NCBI GenBank assembly: GCA_017449025.1
Contig: JAFSKJ010000055.1
Location: 1-39,419, forward strand
Direction of reading: 5' to 3'
Length of the DNA stretch: 39,419 nt
Origin: Prevotella sp.
GTDB taxonomy: Bacteria > Bacteroidota > Bacteroidia > Bacteroidales > Bacteroidaceae
Numbering within the stretch: position 1 is the stretch's first letter; the number at the start of each line of letters is the position of its first letter. Position numbers and translations under genes: made by a program. This document shows positions 8,523 to 17,189 of the stretch, piece by piece. Under the pieces are notes generated by a model, which was not told the origin of the DNA, did not search any database, and worked only from the letters and a program-made list of their open reading frames with translations.

Positions 8523-9416
8523 ACCTACAGCACCCTCCGAATAGTCAAGCAAGTAGACTTCGGACTCTACCTCGACGGCGCAGAGACAGGCGAGATACTA
8601 CTGCCACTGCGCTACGTCACACCCGACATGCACATCGGCGACGAGATTGAAGTGTTCATCTACCTCGACCAGAGCGAGCGTATCGTGGCAACCACAGAGC
8701 GGCCCTTTGCCACTGTGGGGCAGTTCGCATACCTGAAGTGTGCCTGGATCAACGAATACGGAGCCTTCCTGTCGTGGGGAATACAGATGAAAGACCTCTT
8801 CTGTCCTTTCCGAGAGCAGAAAAAGCGAATGGAAATAGGAAAAAGCTACATCGTCTACATAAAGCTCGACGAAGACAGCTACCGCCTAATGGCTACCGCC
8901 AAAGTGGAAAAGTTTCTAATGAGCCCCATTAGTCCAAAAAGTCCTATAAGTCCCATGAGTCCCATTAGCCCCATTAGCCCCATAAGCCCCATCCCCCCCC
9001 TCACTCACGGCACCCCCGCAGACTGCCTCATCTGGCAGAAGACTCCCCTCGGCTTCAAGTGCATAGTTGACAACCTCTACCAAGGCCAACTCTACGACAA
9101 CCAGATTTTCCGCCCACTGACCACCGGCGACCGCCTGACAGCCTACATAGACCATATCCGCCAAGACGGAAAGATAGACCTGACGCTGCAGCCCACCGGC
9201 CACAAGCACACCCTCGACTTTGCCGAGCAGCTGCTGCGCTACCTCTATGAGAACAACGGCCATTGCGAACTTGGCGACCATTCCGATGCCGAACTCATCT
9301 ACGACCGTTTCAAGGTCTCAAAGAAAGCCTTCAAGCGAGCCGTCGGCGACTTATACCGCAGGAGACTCATAAACATCACCCCCGAAGGCATTGACCTGAA
9401 AGACCAGCGGGGATAA
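8508..9416 (+). CDS. S1-like RNA-binding protein, CvfB family
   Basis: The 302-residue protein has the CvfB layout: tandem S1-like OB domains (about 5-65 and 70-138), a third S1-like part (about 175-235) and a C-terminal winged-helix-like part (about 240-300, ending in LYRRRLINITPEGIDL). Members bind RNA and in Firmicutes influence virulence-gene expression; the role in Bacteroidetes is not established. The linker between the second and third S1 parts is an unusual run of Ser-Pro-Ile tripeptides (about residues 139-165) encoded by a 9-bp tandem repeat. Relatives I know have a short ordinary linker there. The start codon lies in another array of the same repeat, 14 nt after the lolD stop, so the two genes are probably co-translated. 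Confidence 0.85.
   Translation: MIPIGTYSTLRIVKQVDFGLYLDGAETGEILLPLRYVTPDMHIGDEIEVFIYLDQSERIVATTERPFATVGQFAYLKCAWINEYGAFLSWGIQMKDLFCPFREQKKRMEIGKSYIVYIKLDEDSYRLMATAKVEKFLMSPISPKSPISPMSPISPISPISPIPPLTHGTPADCLIWQKTPLGFKCIVDNLYQGQLYDNQIFRPLTTGDRLTAYIDHIRQDGKIDLTLQPTGHKHTLDFAEQLLRYLYENNGHCELGDHSDAELIYDRFKVSKKAFKRAVGDLYRRRLINITPEGIDLKDQRG
8925..8996 (+). repeat. 9-bp tandem repeat inside the CvfB-like gene
   Basis: Eight degenerate 9-bp units (CCCATTAGT, CCAAAAAGT, CCTATAAGT, CCCATGAGT, then CCCATTAGC twice, CCCATAAGC and CCCATCCCC). The period is three codons, so the frame is kept and the array encodes Ser-Pro-Ile/Met/Lys repeats. It is the same family as the array at 8469-8522. Confidence 0.9.
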
Positions 9417-9439
9417 TGGCTATTTACCATTATCCCCGC
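9407..9439. terminator. Hairpin between convergent cvfB-like and DUF1573 genes
   Basis: A perfect 13-bp stem (GCGGGGATAATGG, 7-nt loop, complement). The left arm contains the stop codon of the CvfB-like gene. No T-run follows on either strand, so it is either a weak bidirectional terminator or a 3'-end stabilising hairpin. Confidence 0.6.
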
Positions 9440-9459
9440 AAAGGAAACATGTGCTTATA

Positions 9460-9897
9460 CTACTTCTTTTCCAGGTTGGGCTTGCGAACAAACTCACCCT
9501 TGAGAGTCAAGGGAATAGGCTTGTCTGAACCATTGGTATACACATCCACTGACTTGTTGAAGTAACCAATCTCGAGAGCACGGGTCTCAAGGGCTACTGT
9601 CATGTAAGCGGAATCACCCGGGGCTATTGGCTTCTGGAAATAAACCGGCAACGTGCAGCCACAATGTGATTCCACACGCTCGATAACCAGATTTTCGGTG
9701 CCGTCATTATATATCGTGAATTGTTTGTTGAGGAGCGTGTCGTGGTCTATAAGGCCTAAGTCATATAACTCCACATTAAACCGGACCTTGGCTCCAGACT
9801 CCTTCGCAGACTCATTGTCCTTGGGAGCCTTGTTGCCGCCACCGCAGGAAGAGAGTAGGGCGGCAGCCATGGCAAATAACAAAAATGTCTTCTTCAT
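9460..9897 (-). CDS. DUF1573 lipoprotein
   Basis: A 145-residue predicted lipoprotein. The signal peptide MKKTFLLFAMAAALLSSC gives a lipobox with the Cys at residue 18. The residues after it (GGGNKAPKD) are not the acidic string used for surface export in Bacteroidetes, so it probably faces the periplasm. The rest is a single DUF1573 beta-sandwich with the hallmark ESHCGCTLP and the following P-I-x-P-G-D-S. The molecular function of this widespread Bacteroidetes family is unknown. It follows ompA on the same strand, but a strong terminator lies between them. Confidence 0.85.
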   Translation of the reverse strand: MKKTFLLFAMAAALLSSCGGGNKAPKDNESAKESGAKVRFNVELYDLGLIDHDTLLNKQFTIYNDGTENLVIERVESHCGCTLPVYFQKPIAPGDSAYMTVALETRALEIGYFNKSVDVYTNGSDKPIPLTLKGEFVRKPNLEKK

Positions 9898-9911
9898 AAT
9901 CGAATAACTTA

Positions 9912-9949
9912 AGAAAAAAAACAGGGGAGAAGCACTCGGTGCCCTCCCC
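9912..9949 (-). terminator. Intrinsic terminator of the OmpA-family gene
   Basis: On the minus strand a GGGGAG/CTCCCC hairpin with a central CAC/GTG pairing is followed by a run of eight T (9913-9920 region). It lies 30 nt after the ompA stop. Confidence 0.75.
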
Positions 9950-9980
9950 CGTCCATTTATTAACCTATATGATCAGATTA

Positions 9981-11111
9981 TTACTCTGCAATACAGATAG
10001 AAACGCGGTTCTTGTCGTTCTCGGCGAACGGCTGAACGCGAGCACCGTGGCTGTCGTAGGTGATACGGTCAGCAGCAATGCCATACTTCTCCTTGAGAGC
10101 CTTCACAACAACGTCGGCGCGCTGAGCAGCCAGACGGTCGTTGATACGGTCGTTACCGGTTCCAGCATCAGCATAACCGTTAACAGTTACCTTTGACTCG
10201 GGATACTTAATCATGTAGTCAGCAACATCCTTGATCTTCTTGTCCTCAGACTCAACAATCTTGTAAGAGTTGATGGTGAAGAACACGTCGCGGCGGATTG
10301 GCTCAATCTTTACTACAACAGGCTCAACGACAACAGGCTCGGGCTCCGGCTCGGGCTCGACAATAGGCTCGGGCTCCGGTGCGGGAGGAACAATCTTGTT
10401 GTAGGTCTTGCCAAGGTTGATGCGCAGACCGGCCAGTGCGTTGAAGTACCAGTCGGGGTTGTCACCGTTCTTGGAGTTGTACTTGTCAGAGAGGATGTTG
10501 GCATTACCCTCGACGAGGATGCTGACAGCATCGCTCAGACGGAAAGCAAGCTCAAGACCACCACGTCCGAAGGGGCGGATCTTGGTGCCATCCCATACAT
10601 ACTCAAGCTGGTAGTTGCCCCAGTTGTTTGCCTTAACGCCAGCAGCAATGTCGTTGGCCTCATCGTTAGAGAAACCAATGTTGGCACCACCACCGAGGAA
10701 AGCAGTGAGACTAACTACACGGAAAGGATTATATCCTGCAATGAGATTAGAGAGGTTCAGCATCAAGTCGATACCGGGAGCTACATACTTCCACTTGTAG
10801 GTGTTGGTATAACCTTCGCCGGGGAAAGGCTCGCCGGGATAGCCGTTCCAACCACCCTTGGACTGATAGGCATTAGCCTGGATGCGGGCAGCGAAAACGG
10901 GGCTGAACTGATAGCCGAAGCTCAGCTGAAGGTTCGGACTGAGCAGATCAGAGAACTTAGCCTCTCCGAGCGTATACTGAGCACCACCCTGAATGGTAAT
11001 GAAGGGGTGCTTCTGGAACTCATAGCGGACACCGTCCTCAGAGTTCTGAGCCATAGCAGATGCACTTACGGTAAGCAAGGCGGCTGCCAAAAGAGTTTTA
11101 AGTGACTTCAT
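9981..11111 (-). CDS. OmpA-family outer membrane protein
   Basis: A 376-residue outer-membrane protein. The signal peptide (MKSLKTLLAAALLTVSASAMA) is followed by an N-terminal beta-barrel of about 220 residues with alternating aromatic/glycine strands. A Pro-Glu-rich linker comes next (PAPEPEPIVEPEPEPEP, about 243-262). The C-terminal OmpA domain (about 270-376) carries the peptidoglycan-binding pattern NGYADAGTGNDRINDRLAAQ followed by RADVV and a terminal NRVSI. It should anchor the outer membrane to peptidoglycan. It lies 46 nt downstream of the small lipoprotein gene at 11158 and could share its transcript. It has its own terminator. Confidence 0.9.
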   Translation of the reverse strand: MKSLKTLLAAALLTVSASAMAQNSEDGVRYEFQKHPFITIQGGAQYTLGEAKFSDLLSPNLQLSFGYQFSPVFAARIQANAYQSKGGWNGYPGEPFPGEGYTNTYKWKYVAPGIDLMLNLSNLIAGYNPFRVVSLTAFLGGGANIGFSNDEANDIAAGVKANNWGNYQLEYVWDGTKIRPFGRGGLELAFRLSDAVSILVEGNANILSDKYNSKNGDNPDWYFNALAGLRINLGKTYNKIVPPAPEPEPIVEPEPEPEPVVVEPVVVKIEPIRRDVFFTINSYKIVESEDKKIKDVADYMIKYPESKVTVNGYADAGTGNDRINDRLAAQRADVVVKALKEKYGIAADRITYDSHGARVQPFAENDKNRVSICIAE

Positions 11112-11157
11112 AGATTCTTTCTTTAAATTTAGTTCTCATTTCTCGTGCAGACAGATA

Positions 11158-11646
11158 TCAGTCTCCAAATGCCATTGCATCAGCCATCGTCAGAAACCAC
11201 TTGCCATCTTGGCGAATAGGCTTCAGATAGAAAGCTGTTGTATTTGGCCTGGGGTCGTCATCCTTCTTCTCGAACAAGGTTACAACGAACTTAACCTCGT
11301 TTTCCTTGTCTGTCTTGAAACGGAAGTGTGACACTTCATAACGTACACCTTTGAAGCGCTTGAAGAGCATTGCCTGCGCACGGGCGCGGTCGTTGCCAAG
11401 AGCTTCCAAGCTGTCATTGTTCAAGTAGTAGAGCATACCAACAGCATCGTCGTACTTCTCTGCACGGAGGCGGTCGAGAAGCTGATTGGTAAGAGAGATA
11501 ACCTCCGCGGTATCAGCAGCACTCAGCTCCATGTTGGGCTTGGGTAAACTGTAACCCTGTGAGTCACTCTTTTTCTTGTCACCACCGCAGCTGCACATGA
11601 AGAGAGCTACAGCGAGCACGAATAAATATAACGAACTTTTACGCAT
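11158..11646 (-). CDS. Small lipoprotein of unknown function
   Basis: A 162-residue protein with signal peptide MRKSSLYLFVLAVALFMCSC, lipobox Cys at residue 20, then GGDKKKSDS. The mature part has an early helical stretch (AADTAEVISLTNQLLDRLRA) followed by an alpha+beta pattern ending in WFLTMADAMAFGD. This is reminiscent of NTF2-like/DUF4878-type fold proteins, but I cannot assign a family. No surface-export acidic motif is present. It lies between the giant lipoprotein gene, which has a terminator, and ompA. Confidence 0.7.
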   Translation of the reverse strand: MRKSSLYLFVLAVALFMCSCGGDKKKSDSQGYSLPKPNMELSAADTAEVISLTNQLLDRLRAEKYDDAVGMLYYLNNDSLEALGNDRARAQAMLFKRFKGVRYEVSHFRFKTDKENEVKFVVTLFEKKDDDPRPNTTAFYLKPIRQDGKWFLTMADAMAFGD

Positions 11647-11672
11647 TAAATGAAATTTCTAATTCTTTAGTT

Positions 11673-11702
11673 TAAAAGGGGTGCCAACGAGTTGACACCC
11701 CT
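11673..11702 (-). terminator. Intrinsic terminator of the giant lipoprotein gene
   Basis: On the minus strand the AGGGGTGTCAAC arm, a 2-nt loop and GTTGGCACCCCT form a 12-bp stem with one G-T pair, followed by TTTT. It lies about 45 nt after the stop of the 1666-residue protein. Confidence 0.8.
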
Positions 11703-11745
11703 CTGATATTCCGTTAGATAACTCGCTTATCTAAGCGTCAGGTTT

Positions 11746-14700
11746 CTACTTGCGAACAGCAGCTGCGGGATTGTCCTTGGTGAACTTGATGGTGATCACA
11801 CCGTAAGTCATTGCAGGAACCTCATCCTGGACAACACCGTTGGTAGCATCAATTGCGAGACCAGTGCGGAAGTAGTCATACTTCTCAGCTGTGGTGGTCG
11901 TTGCAGGATTGTTGGTGTAGCGAGCCAGACCAAGAGCACGGTTGGTGATTCCAGAAATCGTCCAGTCATTGTTCTTGAACATGAAGTCGCTTGAACCGAG
12001 TACGTAGCTCCAGTAGATAGGAACAAACAGGTGGAAGTCATGGACATTGTTCTGAGTGTTCTGGTAGTGGAGGAATGTACGTGCTACAGGACCAGTGTTA
12101 CCGTTAGAGTAAGCAGTACTTACTGTCAGGTCGAGACCCTGGTTAACCTTGAAGTCATCAGCACCGATGCGACCGTCAACACGCGAAGCAGCGAGAGGCA
12201 GCTTAGCGATGGTCTCACGACCAGCAGCAGTCAGAGTCAGGTTGTAAGCATCAGCGTCAGACATAGGATCACCGATATCAGTGCGGATAGCCTTAACCAG
12301 AGTGTTGGTCCAGCCGAAGCCGTTCTGGATGTCACCAGATACCCACTGGATGGTTCCGTCATGACCGTTGTCAAGCATCACATCGTAGAAGCTCCACAGA
12401 ACTGTTGCAGGAACGTTAGTACCATTACCCTTATTGGTGTGAGAGTAGTCATACATACCCTGAGGTGTTGCAGCTCCACCATAGAATCCGCGCTTGTCAC
12501 TCTGAGTAGCGTCGTTGTCACGAATCAGGTCGTAGTTGCGCCAGTCGAAGAATGCGAAGAACGTGTTTTGCTTTGTCTTGAAGTGGTGGTTGTCCTTCTT
12601 CTCCTGCTCCAGGAAGTCCATGAAGTCGAAGTATGTACCAGTGTTAACTGCATCAGGAGCAACCTCCCAAACGATCTGGAACGGATAGAAGTTCACAGGA
12701 CGCTCGAAGATGGTGTTGAAGTAGCGAGAGTTGTTGTCGTACAGCTCATAGCATGCGCCAGCGTAAACAACCTCAATGTAAGCACGGAATGCCTCCATCT
12801 CGCCAAGCTCACGAGTAGCAACACGAGCGGTATGTGCACTGTTCACGTCGTTCTTACGACCCTTGTAGTTGAGGATATCCTCAGCAATCTGGTTCTGCTG
12901 GAAGCGGATGTACTCGTTCTGAGTCTCATTCGGGAAGTTGGTCCAGTGGTCGGTCTGACCGTAGTCAACATCGAGCCAAGGATTCATCCAGTCATTAACC
13001 TTAGTGTCAAGCAGGCTTACGATAGGAGTAGCGGTACCATCAGCAGCGATGTTGATGATGTAGTGACCGCGATCCAGAGCAACAAGCTTAGTATCCAGAT
13101 TCTTATACTCATAGATCTCACGTGTGTCAACAGTGTCGATCAGAGCTGAAGTATAGTAAGCACCTGAGATAGGATCGTAGTTAGCGATAGCCAGCTCGTA
13201 AGTTGCGCCAGAGTAACCCTTAACAGTCCAAACCATTGCAGGCTGGCTAACACCGTCAACGAGGCGAGTTACCTCCTGAGCGTTGTTGTCGCTGTTCAGG
13301 ATATTGCCCTTAGAGGTGTTAGGAGAGGTCAGCCAGAAGCTGATCTGATCCTGACGGCTACCATCAGCAGCAGTTGTGAAGGCTGCATTCTCCCAACGTG
13401 AACGCTGGTAGATGGGGATAGTAGGATACTCAGCATCAACAGTTGCAGTTGTGAGGAAGTGCTCATCGATGTTGGTCCACTTAACAATGTGGTTGTTGAA
13501 GAAGTGAGTCAGGTTCTTACCGAAGTCACGGTCGTGGAGCTGAGCATAACCGTCAGCAGTACCGTCACCGTAGCGAGGCTCAGTTACATTGATACGTACC
13601 TCCTTAGCATTAGCATCACTTCCGGGATCGCCGTCCTTATAGAGCGGGAACCACTCGCCGTGTACCTTGTTGCCAAGCTCAGCAGTAGCGAACTGCATTG
13701 AGCCAACAGGAATGCGCAGCTTAACGAAGATAGACTTATTGCTCTTAGCCTTGTGGTTGAAGCGGATGATAGTCTCAATAGCCTGAGTGTTCTTACCAGT
13801 GTTGAAGTCGGGCTTAGCAAGATAGGTTACGTATGCCTGGTCAACATAGCTGGGGATAGTAGAACCATTCAGATAAGAATGAGCGTGTGCAGAGTGGTCG
13901 GCACCGAATACCCAGTAGATAATCTCGGTCTCCTTAGCCTTTGCATCGTCCGGCAGGAAGTTGGTGGGATCGCCAGTGTAGTTGATGTAACCAGCAAATG
14001 CCTTATAGTAAGCCTTAGCAAAGTCGATGTTCTTCTTAACGAGATCCTCAATCAGGAAGTTGTCGTCAGTCTTGTACTTGTTCTCCAGATACTTGATGTA
14101 GTCAGCCTCGGTGAGGTAACGGCCATCCAGCTCGATGTAGCGAACAGCACCACCAGTCTCAGAAGGAACAGATGTACGGTTCATCTCAAGCTCATACTCG
14201 TTGCGGAACTCGTACTCGCTGATACCCTTGCCGTCGAACAGCTCATCGGGAGTAACGCGCTTCAGAATCTCATTCTCGATCTGAGCCCATGTTACATAAC
14301 CCCAACCTGGGCAGTTCATGTAAACAGTGTTAGGAATATCGATGGTGATATCTCCATAGTAAGCAGCCAGCTCAGTAACGATGCGAACCTTGATGTAACC
14401 AACCATCAGAACCTCGTCGTCCTCCAGCTTGCTCTGAGGAGCACCGTGTACACCAGTCTTAGAAGCCTTCAGCATAACGCGAACCAGAGGCTCACGGTCT
14501 ACAGAAGCGCGGGTAGCCTTCTTGTCGGTGATGGTCTTGGCACGGCCATTGGCAATAACCTCAACGTCACGCGGGGTCAGAATACCAGTCTTAGAGTCAA
14601 GAGTAGCGTGCAGAGACTCAGAAGTGGTGTAGTCGTCAGAGATGTAGTCAACAAGAGCGTACTCATAGTACAGACCCATGGCGTCCATCAGCTCCTGAGG

Positions 14701-16746
14701 CATCTTCTTGTCGCGCTGGAAAGCAGTAGCAACATAACCGAAGTGAGTCTCAACGAACTGAGAGAGGTCGATAGTGCCATCGTACTTAACCTCGTGAGTG
14801 TATTCACCGTGAATGGCAGACTCAGCTGTGGGATACAGGTGGTTGCTGGTCACGTGGTCGTTGTCGTTGACAGACCAAGCGCGCTGCTCGTAAGAGTAAG
14901 CCCAACCATAGTCCTCAGCCTCGGTAGAGAGCTTATCGATAGAGTAAGACTTAATCTCCTGCTGAGGAGCATTGTCAGCCAGAGCAACGATGTGGAGCAG
15001 CCAAGGAGTCAGAGCAGCCCAGTCAGAAGAAACGGTACGGCTCTCACCGTCAACAGTCTTGGTAACAGCAGCAGCAACGAACGGCAGCTGGCGAGTAACC
15101 TCCCAGATACCAACACCGCGCTTGCTATCCCACATGTCAACGAAGCTCTTAACATACTGGTTAACGAACTGCTGAGTGTTAACGCTCATCTCGAGGTCAT
15201 AGTAACCCTTAGCCTTAGCGTACTTAGCGATAGAATCGGTAACCTTGGTGTCAACAACCTTCAGCTGGAGCTGGTCGGAAGTCGGAGTAGCGGTAGCGCG
15301 TGTAGCGTTGCCACGAGCGGTAGCTGCAAGCTCAGCAGTCTCCCAAACAGTCTGAGTGTAGTTCTCAGTAACCTCAGGATAGTTCACATAGAGGCTAACA
15401 TTAGAATCCTTCAGGTCAGCATTCTTCGGGTTGGTCAGATAGTAAGCGTGGAAGTTGGGGAAGTTCTGATACATCTTGTAACCCAGAGTGTTGTAATCCA
15501 GTCCGCCCGTGATGGCTGTGATAAGAAGGTTGGTGCCCTCGGGCCAATGGATATCCTCAGTAGTTACAACAGGCTTGCGAACGCGATACCACTCCTCACC
15601 GCCGTAACCGCGAGTGTATGTAGCATCGATGTCAACCTCGTCGCGGAGGGGCACTGCGCGCTCCTTACCGTCAACCTTGCAGATGTAGGTCTCAGGACGG
15701 ATAGCATCCTTTACAGCCCAAACCGGCTGGTAAACGAGCATAGGCACGCCAATAGCCTCAATACCATTAACATAGAACTTAGGCATGAGCTGCAGTCCGC
15801 TCAGTGCGCTTGATACGTAAACGGTCAGCACGCTGGCGTGCTCCTTAATAGTATTGATAATGGTGGTCTGAATACCATTCATTGCAGACTCGAGGTTAGA
15901 GATCTTAACGTCAACGCCGCTCAGCTTACCCAGTGAGGTCTGCAGATTGCTGATAGCGGTCTTAACGGTCTCATAGTCAGCAACCTTGTTGTTGAGGGTA
16001 GTGATAGCGGTCTCGTTGTCAGCAATCTTCTTGGCGAAGTTGTTGATGTCAGCGGGGAGATCACTCTTCTTCAGATAGTCGGCCAGAGCTGCGGTAGAAG
16101 CATAACCAGCAAGGTCAGCCTTCTTCACATACTCAGAAAGGTCGATAGTGCTGCCAGTTCCAGGATTATCCTGAATCTTCTTAACGGCATCCTGAAGAGC
16201 CTGAATCAGAAGCAGCTGGTTAGCCAACTGAGTGTTTACAGCCAGAAGACCCTTCTCAGGATCGTTAACTGTAGATGTCAGGCCATCGATGGTCTGAGTC
16301 AGGATGCTCAGCTGAGGATTGATAGCTTCAATCTGATTCTGGAAAGCCTGAAGGTCTTTGATTGCAGCTTCGTTAGCCTCAACCTTGCCTGCCAGGGTCT
16401 GACCGTCCTTAATCAGATCTTCGAGAGCGGAAGCTGTAGCGAAAGCAGCCAGCTTCTTCTCAATCTCTGCGATTGCATTCTCGATGTCGGCAGCTGTTGC
16501 AAACTTTGCATCAGCCTTGTCGAGCTTGAGAGCGAGACTAGCCTTGATCTGCTCAATCTGCGTGTCATAATTTGACTTGGCAGACTGTAGCTCAGCCACC
16601 TGCTTGTTCAGAGTTGCTTTGATGGCGTCAACGTCCGTCTGGAGGGCGTTGATATCATCATCGTAATCCTTACAAGAGGTAAACATACTCATGGAAGCGA
16701 TGAAGAACGCTCCCATCAGCAGAGTACTAAATAATCTTTTTTTCAT
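11746..16746 (-). CDS. Giant surface lipoprotein with N-terminal coiled coil
   Basis: A 1666-residue protein. The signal peptide ends in FTSC (Cys at residue 25), followed by KDYDDD, which fits the acidic lipoprotein export signal of Bacteroidetes and predicts surface exposure. Residues about 28-310 are heptad-rich and likely coiled coil (INALQTDVDAIKATLNKQVAEL and similar blocks). The remainder is a long, Tyr/Asn/Thr-rich, probably beta-rich region without a recognisable enzyme motif. Codon choice is extreme: one aligned antisense frame of 686 codons (13753-15813) is open, so the gene uses no TTA, CTA or TCA there. That indicates very high expression. A good promoter and a roughly 105-nt leader precede it. 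The family resembles other 'SCKDYDDDI' Prevotella/Bacteroides surface proteins. An abundant surface or S-layer-like role is inferred only. Confidence 0.75.
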   Translation of the reverse strand: MKKRLFSTLLMGAFFIASMSMFTSCKDYDDDINALQTDVDAIKATLNKQVAELQSAKSNYDTQIEQIKASLALKLDKADAKFATAADIENAIAEIEKKLAAFATASALEDLIKDGQTLAGKVEANEAAIKDLQAFQNQIEAINPQLSILTQTIDGLTSTVNDPEKGLLAVNTQLANQLLLIQALQDAVKKIQDNPGTGSTIDLSEYVKKADLAGYASTAALADYLKKSDLPADINNFAKKIADNETAITTLNNKVADYETVKTAISNLQTSLGKLSGVDVKISNLESAMNGIQTTIINTIKEHASVLTVYVSSALSGLQLMPKFYVNGIEAIGVPMLVYQPVWAVKDAIRPETYICKVDGKERAVPLRDEVDIDATYTRGYGGEEWYRVRKPVVTTEDIHWPEGTNLLITAITGGLDYNTLGYKMYQNFPNFHAYYLTNPKNADLKDSNVSLYVNYPEVTENYTQTVWETAELAATARGNATRATATPTSDQLQLKVVDTKVTDSIAKYAKAKGYYDLEMSVNTQQFVNQYVKSFVDMWDSKRGVGIWEVTRQLPFVAAAVTKTVDGESRTVSSDWAALTPWLLHIVALADNAPQQEIKSYSIDKLSTEAEDYGWAYSYEQRAWSVNDNDHVTSNHLYPTAESAIHGEYTHEVKYDGTIDLSQFVETHFGYVATAFQRDKKMPQELMDAMGLYYEYALVDYISDDYTTSESLHATLDSKTGILTPRDVEVIANGRAKTITDKKATRASVDREPLVRVMLKASKTGVHGAPQSKLEDDEVLMVGYIKVRIVTELAAYYGDITIDIPNTVYMNCPGWGYVTWAQIENEILKRVTPDELFDGKGISEYEFRNEYELEMNRTSVPSETGGAVRYIELDGRYLTEADYIKYLENKYKTDDNFLIEDLVKKNIDFAKAYYKAFAGYINYTGDPTNFLPDDAKAKETEIIYWVFGADHSAHAHSYLNGSTIPSYVDQAYVTYLAKPDFNTGKNTQAIETIIRFNHKAKSNKSIFVKLRIPVGSMQFATAELGNKVHGEWFPLYKDGDPGSDANAKEVRINVTEPRYGDGTADGYAQLHDRDFGKNLTHFFNNHIVKWTNIDEHFLTTATVDAEYPTIPIYQRSRWENAAFTTAADGSRQDQISFWLTSPNTSKGNILNSDNNAQEVTRLVDGVSQPAMVWTVKGYSGATYELAIANYDPISGAYYTSALIDTVDTREIYEYKNLDTKLVALDRGHYIINIAADGTATPIVSLLDTKVNDWMNPWLDVDYGQTDHWTNFPNETQNEYIRFQQNQIAEDILNYKGRKNDVNSAHTARVATRELGEMEAFRAYIEVVYAGACYELYDNNSRYFNTIFERPVNFYPFQIVWEVAPDAVNTGTYFDFMDFLEQEKKDNHHFKTKQNTFFAFFDWRNYDLIRDNDATQSDKRGFYGGAATPQGMYDYSHTNKGNGTNVPATVLWSFYDVMLDNGHDGTIQWVSGDIQNGFGWTNTLVKAIRTDIGDPMSDADAYNLTLTAAGRETIAKLPLAASRVDGRIGADDFKVNQGLDLTVSTAYSNGNTGPVARTFLHYQNTQNNVHDFHLFVPIYWSYVLGSSDFMFKNNDWTISGITNRALGLARYTNNPATTTTAEKYDYFRTGLAIDATNGVVQDEVPAMTYGVITIKFTKDNPAAAVRK

Positions 16747-16857
16747 ACGATTAAAAAATTTAAATTAATAAAAAACAATTAGAAATAATACTTCTTTCTT
16801 ATCACATATTCTCTCAATTTTCCATAGCTTCTCCGAGCTGGAGCCGCATTTTCGGTG

Positions 16858-16889
16858 CAAATATAGACATAAATCTGAAAACTTGCAAA
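16858..16889 (-). promoter_or_regulatory. Promoter of the giant lipoprotein gene
   Basis: On the minus strand a -33 TTTG (16886-16889), a 20-nt spacer and a -7 TATATTTG (16858-16865) form the most canonical Bacteroidetes promoter in the window. The predicted start is near 16851, giving a leader of about 105 nt. A small CTCC/GGAG stem-loop (16831-16843) sits close to the 5' end and could stabilise the mRNA. Confidence 0.75.
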
Positions 16890-17189
16890 TAAAATCGAAT
16901 ATTTTTTTCAATTTTGGGTAAAAAATTGAGCATAATCCGACTTTATACCGTATTTTTAACGTTTCGGCGCACGTTTTTCCTTTGTTTACTTGGGTTTGCT
17001 GTCATAGGCAATGTAATTTTTGTTTGTTATCAGTTGTTTCTATTCACCTTATTATATATATAGGCCTTTCAAGGTTATGGTCAAAGGGGCTTTGGAGTGT
17101 TCCAGAAGTGTCCTTTTTCTGCCATTTCCATTTTCGGCGTACAAAGTTACGACTTTTTTTTGATACTGCAAGCATTTTTGCAATATTTT
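16890..17189. other. AT-rich intergenic region with an orphan promoter-like box
   Basis: No gene is convincing here. On the minus strand TAACTTTG (17142-17149) matches the -7 consensus and points toward the giant lipoprotein gene, about 250 nt upstream of that gene's own promoter. A 16-codon frame (MEMAEKGHFWNTPKPL) starts just downstream of it. Positions 17046-17062 share the 17-mer ACCTTATTATATATATA with the clpP leader at 36488-36504. A small transcript is possible but unproven. Confidence 0.35.

Noticed and set aside
8925-8996. Possible CRISPR array
   Set aside because: The units are 9 bp with no spacers and no cas genes are nearby; it is a simple coding tandem repeat.
12031-13149. A 372-codon open frame on the plus strand
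   Set aside because: Same cause as above: antisense shadow of the giant lipoprotein gene.
13753-15813. A 686-codon open frame on the plus strand
   Set aside because: It is codon-aligned antisense to the giant lipoprotein gene and stays open because that gene avoids TTA, CTA and TCA. It has no start context and its composition (Val/Leu/Ser-rich) is that of a shadow frame.
17046-17062. 17-mer ACCTTATTATATATATA shared with the clpP leader (36488-36504)
   Set aside because: Very low complexity A/T sequence in two AT-rich gaps. Chance or simple microsatellite origin is likely enough that I give it no function.
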